This document shows positions 11,836 through 23,000 of a DNA stretch of 64,000 nt, in pieces. Both the position numbers and the translations under genes were made by a program. The notes beneath the pieces were generated by a model. The model was not told the DNA's origin, ran no database searches, and was given only the letters and a program-made list of their open reading frames with translations. The stretch's first letter is position 1. Each line of letters opens with the position of its first letter. This DNA is from Ulota crispa. Lineage: Eukaryota; Streptophyta; Bryopsida; Orthotrichales; Orthotrichaceae. Where the stretch lies: the NCBI GenBank assembly GCA_963920765.1, contig OY987244.1:19696358-19760357 (forward strand), read 5' to 3'.

Positions 11836-14120
11836 GTAATGTTGCCTCAACAACCCAACGTAACGTTATTATTCTTTCATAGATGTATCTTTTTAGTTCT
11901 ATTATTTGTAACTGGCTAATGCCTCCGTATGTGCCTCAAATATCAGGTATTCATCTCTTACAATATCGGATTAAGAGGAGTGCGCTTTGGGAATAGGCAG
12001 GGTGTCTTGCTGCAATCGTATGTTGCTGACTAAAATCGTCTTTGGTCTTAATCTTCACTCTTCAGATCTTTAGACTTCAGTCTTCCGTTGGCCTTTCTTG
12101 TGACTGGCTCTAGGGATATAATGGTCAAGGTAGAGATAAGAGCCTAGTAGATACAGGACGGATAGATCAAAACAGCAGACACAAGCTGCCGTCCATATGA
12201 CGGGATCTTAAATTCAAATTCACGATCTGTTGGCCAAAACTTCAGATCGTGAGAACAGAACAAGTCTTGATCATGTGGGTAATCAATCTTACTTTGTCAC
12301 TATAACAATAAATGAGGTTCAATTTGATTTAACTCAAACTATCCGCAACAAGGTTTACAAAACAGAATGGAAATGAATTGACAAACAAGCCTCCAAAACC
12401 GGCTAGGAATAACAAAATCACATCCAACACATACATAAAAAATAAATCCAAAACATTCTTTTTGAAGTCTTCATATCTTCAGATCTTTGAGTTTTTATAT
12501 CTTCAAGTCTTTGTGTTTTAATAAAAACAATAGGGAAAATCACAAATAATAAGTCATAGAAAGGCTACAATTTTCTATCAAGTGCCACAAATGACTCAAA
12601 GATTCAAATACTAAATATAATAGCAATTTCAAAAGCTCTTCTAACTTTTTAACATCTCTTTAAATTTCAAGTCAATCTAAGCTACCATCCAAAAGTTATG
12701 CAGGTTCAAAATAAAGGCTCTTTTTCCTCCTTGCAAACTAAACATTGCCTCTATAAATCTCTATAACTTTTGTTTTACACATCACCCATAGAAATGTGAT
12801 ATTAATTTGAAAAAACAATATCACTAGCTACAGCTTTTAAGATTTTAATTTCAAAATAAAACTTTGTTCAAAAGTTTTAGTCAATCAAAGTATGAGTCTC
12901 AATTTTTTAAAGAGCACCCAAACCTCCAACTTCTATACACTATAACTTCTTGAAGAAGATTCCAAATGAAATGATTGAAGACAATTCAAAAAACTATGAC
13001 AACAAAATATTACTCCTAAAATTTTGAGAAAAAAATTTCATACTATCTACAAGTTGTAACTTTGAAAAGTTTTAGCCTTCTCATAACAAAAGAGCAGCCA
13101 CCTTCAATCCTTCACACTTCCATAACTTTCTCTTTTAAGTTTCAAATCTTGAGTTTAAGAACTATCTAAAAAGCTAAGACTAAGATAAACACTCCTTTTA
13201 AATCTTATTGCAAAATAATATACAGATTATAAACTATGGCTTGTCAAAGTCTCAACTTTTCTTCATAGTTTGGCTTTTTGACTCCAAAATTCAAACATTC
13301 ATAACTTTTACATCACATTCTAAATCAAACTTGCAAATTCATTTTGGAAAGGTAATTACATAAAAAACAAATCTTCTAAATTTCAATTCAAAATTATGTA
13401 TACACAAAAAGTTTTCTTACATCAAAGTTTTGGAATTTCTTCTCTTTTTCCACCAACACTTATACACTAACTTCCAATATACTAAGGAATCTCTCTCCTC
13501 CTTAATTTTGAGCCTATCTAAGGTAGGGAGGTGGAGCACATCAGCCTATATCCTCTCTATCCATATCCAAATCTCACCATAAATGTCAAATCCCTTTTCC
13601 TTTTACACCTTTTCCATTGATTTCTAAACCCTTAATATTTTTTATTCAAACAAAGGCAAAATATATGAGTCTTGCAAAATTTCTAGATAAACATATAAAA
13701 ATGATTAAATTATAAGATAAATACCACTATAAAGTGGCCACATGTCCTTGCGGACATATAATAGAGTCAAACGCTTGTCTTCAGTCGCCAAGTCGTGGAC
13801 TTGGTTGGCTGGAAAAGCGGTCGTTTCTGGCCGCCCGCCGGTCCGGATTCGAACTCCATTGAACTCGTTGAGCAGTGATGGAGGGCCACGGCTTAGCAGC
13901 TAGTGAGATAGGAAATTGGTTTAGCCAATCCGCTACTTACTCCCTTTGAGCTGTGCATGTGATATGACGGCGCAGTGCATTGGAATCTATGGCCGCGGCG
14001 CTATAATTAAACCGTGGTCTTCACCACGACCACCTCTTTTGCCACAACTGTTAATTTATTGAAATTAACACAAACATAAATAAATAGCGAGTATTTACAT
14101 GATGGAGAGATCTCCATCAG
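11836..14120. other. Probable long intron of the transposase-like relic
   Basis: This interval separates two relic exons with compatible phase. It is mostly very AT-rich, with no coding frame recognised, apart from a GC-richer island at about 13.78-14.03 kb. Confidence 0.45.
13781..14030 (-). repeat. Possible tRNA-derived SINE fragment
   Basis: The GC-rich island in AT-rich DNA holds, on the minus strand, a match to the RNA polymerase III B box (GTTCGAATCC, at about 13845-13856). A loose A-box-like word lies about 40-50 bp upstream. It does not fold into a tRNA by inspection. No poly-A tail or target duplication was identified, so this is weak. Confidence 0.2.
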
Positions 14121-15811
14121 GATAATGAGAGGCTATCAATTGATTTGGAACTTCTACGGGTCTGGTCACGGCAAGGAAGAGTGGGATGGTGCTGGCTCTG
14201 TAATTAAAAAAGTACTACGACATGAGCAACTAAGGAATTCAAGTTGGCCCCTCCAAGACGTGCGTAACTGTGTCTCATTTCTGGCGGAAACAATGGGCGG
14301 TGCTGTACCAATGAAGCATGGCTAGATGAGATAAGCAACAAACCCTCAGGTAACTGAAAAGTTTATTTTTAAATTATGATCGCTTTAGGAGGTCCAATTT
14401 TGTTATTGTTAAATTATACCTGTTTGTCAAGATACAAAGAACTTCTCGGACCTATAGTGCCTGAAATCAATTTCACCAGTTTAGTTTCTTTTTAAAAATA
14501 TACTTTGCTAAGGTCATGAATCGACAAGAAAAACAACATAACTGCTCCAGATTCTATAAAAAATAAAAATATATTGCTCAATACTGGTTCCAATCAACTT
14601 CTGATAATGTACAATATCTTTTCTTTTCTTTATAGACAAGGCTGATATTACTTATATAGATGCAATTGTAAGCATAGTTGAAATTAACCAAGTAGACCAG
14701 AGCTGTTACATGTTGAAGAATTCAAAAATACCGGTAAGCACTTTATTAAACAATTGTTGTGGTCGACAATTACAACAAAGCAAGACGACTAAATGAGGTC
14801 TGGAGTCTCCATATCTGAGGTGTCTACCCGCAACATCCTTTTAAACTGCACCCACCACAACTCCCACCCTCCACCACAAAAATAGGAACCACACAAACTA
14901 AGTGTACTACCAGCGATAAGCATTGGCTCTTAGTAGAGCAAGCTACGTTATACAAGGACTAATAGTGATGGTTGTCGTCAAATTAAATGAATGACTACAG
15001 TACTCAATGTTCTATGCTATCAAGCAGCATCTACATACAATATTACTTCAACTTGTGGTTGAAAATTCCGCGTAAGATTGCTAACAAATTGTTGTTCCTT
15101 GCTTGCAGATTGTATCGGTACTTCCATTTGGTTGGCCTCGACGACGTAGATTGCAGCCTTGCGCATGCATGCCGCCCCATACTGGGGTCCTCAAAACTGC
15201 AATCTGTATCCGCACCGGATGCACAAGATCCAACCAAGCTCCTTATTTGCCCTTGGAGTTCTTTTTGCGGGCCATGTCTGGATGAGAACTTTGCTACTTG
15301 CAACCAGCAAGCATACGTTCTTGATTGGAAGGTTTATAAAATTCAGTCAGTAAATATTACTTATACACATGCTGTTCTAGAAACCGATGAAAACGACAAC
15401 AAAGGCAACTGGGAGTACGATAAAGACAAAAGCCACATGGTGAATTTGGTCCAGCCAGGAGACAACTTTGCCATACCTGCAGAAACTAATAACGTCAAAG
15501 GAGTTTCTTTCTACATCCTTCCATGCCAAAGATGGAAGCACCTAGTGGAGCACAACTTCAGCTGTTCTTAGGGCGGAGAATTCAAAATAGGCAACTATGT
15601 AATCACAGGCACTTACTACTAGAAATGGGAAAGATTGGTCCATCAAAACTACATATATTTAAAGGACTCCAGACCAGTTCATATAGACGCGGATATTGTT
15701 CTTGCTTGCAAATTCTAAATGATACCATGTTCACACCAAGTCAAGGGCGGAGATTTAGACTACACATTGCCAAGCAAAAACTTTGACGTTATTACATGCC
15801 CGTTACAATAA

Positions 15812-16270
15812 TACATTGATAACAACTAAATACAAGAGGCTGCAAGTATCTTCATAAGGTTAAGCACATAAAGAAAAATAGTACTTCTCTTTCAAGCACT
15901 TGACAATGTTACAATACATTGTGATATACTAGTTGTATTCCAATAGTACTGCATAATACTACCTAGTCTAGCATAGGATTGTGATTGTTTCCATTCAATA
16001 CTAGAAGTACTAAATACTTGCAAATGTAGGAGCTTCCAACACCAAAAGTATTATACAATGACAATTTCCATCTTTGTGAATCATTAACTCCTATAGCCCT
16101 AGAATAAATAGCCACAGTATAAACATTTCAAAGAAGAGGTTAGAAGTTCCTCTTATTTAAGTTCTGTTTTAATGCACCGAAGCACTTATTGTAGTACAAA
16201 GAGTCTCCGTAGCATTAGCTATGCAAGTACTCCTCTTAGAACAATACTTTTGGCCGCTACGTAGCATCAC
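15812..16270. other. Gap between convergent decayed genes, AGTACT-rich
   Basis: The stops of the transposase-like relic (15811) and the SET relic (16271) face each other 459 bp apart. Several AGTACT and ATACTA words occur at 15.9-16.25 kb. No gene is seen. Confidence 0.5.
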
Positions 16271-17652
16271 TCACTTTTGTCGGCAAAACCAACTATCGCA
16301 AGCGCAAGTGAAGGGGAAAGCAGATGAATCACTTGTGTTGAACTCAACACCATAATCCCACGTCAACTCCTCCCTCCTTGGAATATCCTTGTTTGCAAAG
16401 AAGGTGACTTGCGCTGCATGCAATGACAAAAACTGTAAATTATACTCTAGTACTCATGTCAGTATTATCTACTTTTTTTAGAAATCATCATTAAGGATGC
16501 TTTACCACTTACTCAATAATGGGTTGACTGGGTAGTACGGGTCCAAATTGGCATGTCCATGACATTTACGTCGCCACACCTGCAACCATTACATACAATT
16601 ACTAACTTGAATGATTCGCTCACACATGTATTACTTCAAGGTCATTTTGTTTGCGTACCTATGGTTCATCCACCGGGCTAAGTTAGTGATTTTCCTTGTA
16701 TCAATGCATAGCAACTCGTTATCACCCTTAGATGACTCAGATTGCTACTGTGCATCGAGTTGAAATGAAAATTTACTACTGTCTCTACGTTTGATTAATT
16801 CCGCGTTAGTCATGACTTCTTTGGCACACTCAAAAAGAAAAGGCCCTCTACAAATTGCTTTGAGGGACCTGATGCCCTAATCCTTTTGGGTGCTTGCGTA
16901 GAAAACTTGAAAATGAGCTGGTCATCACTCTATTTGTATGGAAGACAAGAGGCATCTCAAATCTCAGAACAACAAAGAAATGGTAGGTTCACAATTATTC
17001 AAACCTCAAATGGTAATTTTATTCCTCTCTGCATGATATGATTAGCGCAATTAGGGTTACACCGGTAGCTTGAAGAGCACTCATTTATGAATAGTCGCTA
17101 CAAGTGACTAGGACAAGCGCCCTTCCAGTAACCTTTGCATAGGAAGTCATCGGAGCAATGGACCAGGCAATTGTTGCCTCCGTCTCTATAATTTATGAAT
17201 TAATGAACAACATAGTAGACAGTGAATGGCACTCATGCGAAGCCAACATGTCATCTAGTAGATGAAACGAGAAGCAACAATAATCTCAAGTGAATTAAAT
17301 AAGAAAGATTAATTCCAAATACTTCAGAAATGGATACATAGAACTGAGAAATTACCTGCTTGACAATGCGGTCCTTTAGTTGGCTGTCTCTCCCGTACAC
17401 ACACCCTCCACTCAAAGCACAGCAGCAACACTCACTACTTTGATTTGTACAACAGCTTGTACAAGAGCACAGCATTTTTGCCGAAGAAGATGCCCCTACT
17501 ACACTGGACCGTACAGAGGAGTGCAACATAGGGCAGCGGATGTATTTGTAGGAGGACACGTCCCAGTATGGGCCTCCAGGCATGCCACCACGTTGAGAGT
17601 AAAGAATGGGAATGCTCTCAATACCCTGGGAGCAGTCAAGCTTGATACATTC
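16271..17652 (-). pseudogene. Decayed SUVR-type H3K9 methyltransferase (pre-SET, SET, post-SET)
   Basis: Five minus-strand exons are recognisable: 17356-17652, 17005-17185, 16659-16905, 16513-16579 and 16271-16413. The first has a pre-SET start (QGIESIPI, then SYKYIRCP and Cys-rich CSCTSCCTNQSSECCCC). The second has INECSSSYRCNPNC and MQRGIKLPFEV, matching the ECxxxCxC...C...VQRGI end of pre-SET. The third has SET sequence GIRSLKAI, FECAKEVMTNAEL and LARWMNH. Across the next splice (AG|G) comes RCGDVNVMDMPI, completing the NHxC motif and matching the SUVR1/2/4 subtype. The last has FFANKDIPRREELTWDYGVEF and post-SET CACDSWFC, then TGA. In-frame stops are at 17098 (TAG), 16877 and 16745 (TAG, both at expected Trp positions) and TGA at the 16513 end; some exon phases no longer match. 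Intact relatives methylate histone H3 lysine 9. It is spliced, so not a retrocopy. Confidence 0.85.
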
Positions 17653-18433
17653 CTGTGTCCATCACTCATGTTTAAGACAACTAAAACAATGAAGACTCAG
17701 ACTCAATCACAACACAAAACCATGACTTGCCGAACTCAAAAACCAACATAACAAAAAAACAAACGCAATAGAAGTATTCTAGTCAACCACTTACAGCATT
17801 TCTAGAAGGAGTACTTGCACGGTTTGTGAAGACCATGTTCAAAAAGGTTTCCAAACAACAACAAGTTTGTATAGAACTTTGTAGAATGAAGAAGTCAATG
17901 CAAAATTGGAAATCTTTTCCATTTCATGTGAGCCATAAACAGCTAAGAAGGAAAACGACATTGGTGACTAGTACCAAGAGAGCAGCAACCACAATGGGCA
18001 AACCTCATTGGTACGGCCATAAGCTTTATGGCTTAGGGTTGAAGGTGAACCGCCTCAGCATCACTTGCAAATGTGCAGGTCCAACAAGACAAAGCAACGG
18101 ACTCCGTCATTTCTTTGTTACCTTCAAGTTTTGTGCCGCACGGCCCGCCTGAGGCCCTTTCAATTTCAGAGCAGGTGCAGTCGCAATAGTTGGCCTTGAC
18201 GAACGCAAGGAGTGCGTAGGTTTGGGAGATCCACCACTTTGCTACAAAGGGAGGCTAGTCCTGCCCTCCTTGTGGGTGTTGTAGCAGTTGTACATTGGCA
18301 AGGCCAACGGAGCCTTTGCTGGTTCCACCAAAGTCACCTCGCGTAATTCAGGTGTAAAACTATGACCATCAATGCCGTTACCTACAAAACAAAACCTACA
18401 AAAATTGAGATTCATATGCAAGGCCTGGGATGT

Positions 18434-19296
18434 TTATTCAATGTAAAGCAAACCATTGATTCCAAATGCGCTGCCTTTGTTGCATACCTGCAGCGACCTT
18501 CTGCAACACTCAAAGCTCCTCCTCCTTGAAAATTCCATATAGACGTCCTTCCTAGGCACTTGATTAAATCCATGAACGGGCACTCCAAAAGTGTTGGCAA
18601 AGTTACTACAACAACTAATGCTGCGAGGGCCAATGCTGCAGGGGCCGATGACATGGCAGCCTGGTGCGTACCCTTTGATGGCGAATAGCACAAAATGAGA
18701 CGTCAAATTAGAAATCCCATGTACGAGATTTTGATTTAGCAGACAAGAAAAAACACTTTTGGTAATGTATAGACACCCACTTGCGTTTGATTATTCATTG
18801 GCTCCACGTGGAGCACTGTCCACTCCTTGCTCGTAAGCTCCACAGGTGTTTCTTCATCCACGTTCTTGCTTCTTTCAACGACGCCTTCCAACACTATTGC
18901 CAAAAAAGGAGCAAGATCCTCGGTTCCTCTTAATGGTGCTTGTTCAATGCCAACGCCGTGGGAGACGCGAACCTCACCTGCACGTGACCGGAGAGAACTA
19001 GAAGTGAGTGAAGGCAACACGTAGGCTACGTCTGCGCCTACGCTCTTTGACGCGTTTTGCTGACCAAGCCCTCTTGTCATGTCAACCGTCTTGGCGACGG
19101 ACGTTGAGAAAGTGCTCCCGGAAGCCGAGGCTAAACCTAGACCTTCACCAAAGATGCCAGTTCTTGTAATGTACGTGACAAGGTAAACTAATGTTAGATA
19201 AACATTGAGGACAACATTAGTCTTTCTAGAAGGAACTGCAGTGAGGCTTGTGTAGGACAGTATTCGGAAGCAGCATTGCTCAATCCTAAACCACAC
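18434..19296 (-). pseudogene. Unassigned coding remnants upstream of the SET relic
   Basis: Minus-strand frames with raised GC occur here. One, within 18781-19150, is Ser/Gly/Thr-rich and ends ELTSKEWTVLHVEPMNNQTQ before a GT-like border; another lies near 18434-18700. Position and strand suit N-terminal exons of the SET relic, but no domain was recognised and exon joins could not be fixed. They could instead belong to another gene of the same element. Confidence 0.3.
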
Positions 19297-19630
19297 TAGA
19301 AAGCATTACATACTAGTAAGATGTGGTTCATTTCACAAGAGCCAAAAAGCATAGTCTACTTACATGAATATTTGACAAGATCCATAAACCTCAATATTTT
19401 TAAATTGCACTACGTTGACAATCTAGAAACGCACTTCTATTCAAAAAAAGAGCATTTATGTAAGTGGATAGGGAAGAAAGTTGGCAAAAAACTATAAGAA
19501 CCTAGACTCTACATATAGTAACTCCACTCAAGGCAATCAAGTAAAGCACAATCTAAATAGAAGCGACAAGTCTTTTAGGCCATGAAAAGAGAATAAACAT
19601 ATTAAAAAAGCCTCCTTTCCAAAGGAGACA

Positions 19631-21773
19631 CTATGTATCAATGCCTGCATGGCCTCCACTTGAATGGAGGTTGGCAACATCAACTTTGGAGCCCGGTGTC
19701 ATGCTGTCACAAGTGGCAGCGCTACGGTCTTTGTCATTCAAGCCCGCAAATCCGCATGCCTTCAACCACATCGGGGAGACACGACCACATTGTATCAATG
19801 CGCAATCGGAAGTATCCCTAAACCATGACGCAGCACACCAAGGATGGTAGAGGTGTTTGTAGCTGCATATAAGCGCGTGCCAGTAAGGAAAGCCCTCCAA
19901 ATAAACGGCGCACAACAGTGCAGATGGCATCTCGCCAAAATCTAGCTTTGATGGAATATCAAGCCCGGGCGCTGAAAGCGGTGCCGAGTGCATGACGCAG
20001 CAGAGGCGTCCAGCCTACAAGGAAACTTGCTCCATTCGCAAGGCCTCAAGGTATTGACTGGAGGCTTGCAGTTTGCACCTGGTGGTGCATTGCTTAGCCT
20101 CAAGTAACTATATCCGTAGCAGCAAGTTGTCTTGATCAAACAAGCTGTTGCGTAGCATGTCATGCATGGGCTCGTCACCTATAATTACATTGTTCCAACC
20201 TCCACGGTCTCCAACATATGAGAGGTCAAAAGTTGTGCCAAATTTGGCAAATTGCCTAACAAGTTGATCAACCATCCCACTGCAGAAAATGGCCTCTTTC
20301 TCCGCATTCGCGAGTCTGCTTGCAATGTCGTTAGAATCCTCTAGTAGAGTCTCCGCCTTGTCCTCAACTTTACTAAGTACAATCTCCATGTCGGCATTCC
20401 TGCGTTTATGTTGTTGTAGTTAGTTTTTTATTCTAATAGTAAGTGTAGCTGTGAAAACACAAATAAGAGGAGAGGACATCTGAAAATCGCAAGCCATCAA
20501 GAGCAACCGGCAACAACTATCAATGAGCACCTCAATGCAAGCATGTCAAAATCCAACGTCGCCATAGTGAACTCTGACTCCATCGCTTTGTTGTTGTCAG
20601 GCGCCAACTTCACATCACCAAGATGTCGGAAAGGTATGTTCATCGCTGCTTTGCTGTCAACACTTGCCTGGCCCTTCAAAATTGAGTCCACCTTGGCCAA
20701 TATGTCAAACTTGCTATTCTCTGCTATTTGAAGGGGCTGTAGCCAAGTCTTGACTTGAACTCTGTAGTTGCTTTGTTGCAAGTGGTTTGTTTCTGTTGCA
20801 AATTTTGCCCAGTCAATGCTCTCTTCCTTTGTATGCTGCAGCAACTACCCCATAGCATGCTCCTTTGCAACATGATGAGCAGGCGACTCCTTCTGGTAGC
20901 AAAGACAATACAGTGCCTCCAATTCCCGTCGCTGATCAGTAGAAAGTTGCTCAACTAAGCTATAGCCATTGTGACTTTTATTTGGACTAAAGATTGCCTC
21001 CATCTCAAGGACTTGGACGTGTTTACCTACTTTTAGTTTGTGCAAGGTGAAGCCGAAGCTACTCAAGTGGAATTTGTCTTGGAAATCTACATTAGATAGC
21101 ACACAAGGAGGCCTCCTTGTCAGCAGTTGCAGGTAGTTGAGTACCTTCCGGCACTAGTTGGCGGTGTAGGTCCTCTTCTTACGCTTTGGTTGCTGCCCAA
21201 ATTAACAATGAAAGAACAAATGATCAGCAAGGAAACAATGAAACCCTTCAAGTAAACTAAAAACAACATCCAACTAAACTAGATCTGTGTACATGATAAA
21301 GCAACGCGGCAAAAGGCAGTCATTGTTAACATACCTGTAAACTAGCAAGTTTGTCCATGGTGGAGTTACCGTTGTTGTCTTTGTCTTCCTCCGTGTGGTA
21401 ATCATAACCATTGGAGTCACCCGTCCTTTTGCCCCCTTGCTCTTTACCGGCATATGACTAGGTCTAGGAGCTGGTGCTCGATCTTTGTTGATAGCGTCCA
21501 CCACCTAGAATTTGGTAGCTGAATTGTTGGGCGCGACGTGAGGTAAACTGTGCCCGGCCCCGTCTAACCCAAGCAAGCCCTCCGTGACATTGGCACTGCC
21601 ATGTCGCCCAAGAACGGAAGCAGACGTTGATGCCAAAGGTGCTGGCATACACTTCCCCACCACAAAGGAGCCCCTCTCGGAGGAGTTCTTTCTCCTAGAT
21701 TGGAAGACCCTCTTGAAGGTGTATGGAGGCTGACTGAGATCCCTCGCAGCTGCAATTTGCACCCCCCTTGCAC
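19631..21773 (-). pseudogene. Decayed gene with C-terminal Cys/His-rich RING-like domain
   Basis: Minus-strand coding blocks lie at about 21300-21773, 20500-21102 and 19631-20389. The last block is a single frame of 253 codons to the terminal TAG, broken only by TAG at 20108 and 20015. The other blocks contain TAG at 21505 and 20845. The N-terminal part is basic (TTRRKTKTTTVTPPWTN). The middle block is helical and Lys/Glu-rich. The C-terminal block ends in ALICSYKHLYHPWCAASWF, then CALIQCGRVSP, a C..H..C...C..C layout like a RING or treble-clef finger. I do not recognise the family by name. The same kind of stop-codon decay and the adjacency to the SET and transposase-like relics suggest they belonged to one element. 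Confidence 0.5.
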
Positions 21774-23000
21774 TTGCGTTCAGCTTACCTGAAGCGGCCT
21801 ATTTAGCGACGTCATGTAGACCGCCACAAGCATGTAGCAAAACAGTCAGAGCTTTGTGGAATTCACAAGTGGTGGAAACGGGTCAAACTGCCTAGTTAAA
21901 CCAGAAATTCAAGTCATACTTAATCAAGTGAAAAACATCAACATATAAAGAGGAGTGGATTGGCATCTAAATAAAAGAATCCATTGTAACATATTGTACA
22001 AGAGTCTGCATATAGGAGGAATATAGCATAACTATAGTACTTCAAGTAATGTATGAAGTACTATAAATGGTGAGGGGAGGACTATTGCGGTACACATAAT
22101 ATTAGACAAAGTGCTTGAGGAATACTACGTTGTACAAAGTAAAGGTAGGTCAGTACTTTGTAATAGAAACTTGCATACTTGTAAAGAATGTGAGGTGGCC
22201 TATCTACAACAATACAGAGTGCTAAGGATGATAGGCATAACCAACACTAGTGTAACATCTGGTACTATTAGTAGTCAGAGTTTGTTGGAGCATACTACAG
22301 AGCGGACAAAGCAAGTACTAAATGTCGGCGCAAGAGAGGAACCTTCAAAAGAAGTGGAATGGATCACTAAGAACAGTGTGGTAACACCTAATTAATGTAC
22401 CTAGAAGCAACCGGTCAACAAAGGCTTGGTGAAAATAGTATTGCAAGATAGGAATGATAAGTGTGGAAGGCATGTGTAGTGGTGAAGGAAGGTAAACGTG
22501 GTCATTGAACTACTATTACTAGTGCTATCTTGTAAAATATAGCACCTCATAAGATTAGCGCAAATAGTAAGTGCGGGCTAGTACTTCCTATGAAACACAG
22601 TGACGGAGCAAACATTCTTTGTGGACAGAGACCGGCCAACAAGGGAAAGTACTTCGTATTTGTAATGGTGTAAATCATACTTGTTACTATCAAAAGTATT
22701 ACTGAGTGGTACTAAGTCCATTTGAACTCCAAACATGCACATGGCAATGGAAACCTAAAAATGACAAAATCTGCAGTTATCAAGAATTTAACGTCATTAG
22801 GTACCACTGAGCACTTAGTTCATTTGAGGGTACTATCAATTTGTCTTGTACAGCAGACTTAGTAGGGTATGACTGAAACAAAGAACAGACATTACTGCGT
22901 AGGCCTTAAGATCAGGCCCAAAAAAGCAAATGAACTAAATTGGAAGATGCTACAGTGTGCAAGAGTGCTAGTACAGTTTTAAAGCAATTTCCGAAGGACA
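21774..23000. repeat. Second AGTACT-rich zone
   Basis: AGTACT, GTACTA and TAGTAC words recur (for example at 22040-22070, 22150 and 22310-22320), mirroring the zone at 8.2-10.7 kb. A 94-codon plus-strand open frame at 22111-22395 has no recognisable motif. No terminal inverted repeat was found. Confidence 0.35.

Larger units (their letters stand above)
8606..15811 (+). pseudogene. Decayed transposase-like gene (DFAxNY / HGKG type)
   Basis: Conserved frames occur in at least four exons: 8606 to about 9180, 11197-11835, 14121 to about 14330 and 15109-15811. The 11835/14121 junction fits phase 2 (AG|G). Landmarks in order are LGTHKHNVESATRRLQEIKP; a Cys cluster (CLTGSCKQCRVRTFCLC); ILTHIDFAKNYSF; LIFSNDCAAQYKSA; WNFYGSGHGKEEWDGAGS; and SSFCGPCLDENFATC. 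From memory of the family, this order of DFAENY, FSDG-QFK and HGKG-DG motifs recurs in transposase-like proteins of animals and plants, and their acidic residues could form a DDE/D-type active site. The frame carries stops at 8939, 9128, 11288, 11411, 11456, 11552, 11606, 11708, 11729, 15569, 15620 and 15716 (eight TAG, three TAA, one TGA), so no functional protein is made. Exons between 9.2 and 11.2 kb were not resolved. Confidence 0.7.

Noticed and set aside
13781..14030. tRNA gene on the minus strand
   Set aside because: A B-box-like word is present, but the T-stem does not pair and no cloverleaf could be drawn; kept only as a weak SINE candidate.
8606..21773. Reassignment of TAG to glutamine, as in some green algae
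   Set aside because: Host genes in the window have no internal TAG in frame, some in-frame TAGs stand where SET relatives have Trp, TAA and TGA also interrupt the frames, and some exon phases are broken.
22111..22395. 94-codon plus-strand frame
   Set aside because: No motif, no GC rise and location in AGTACT-rich repeat DNA.
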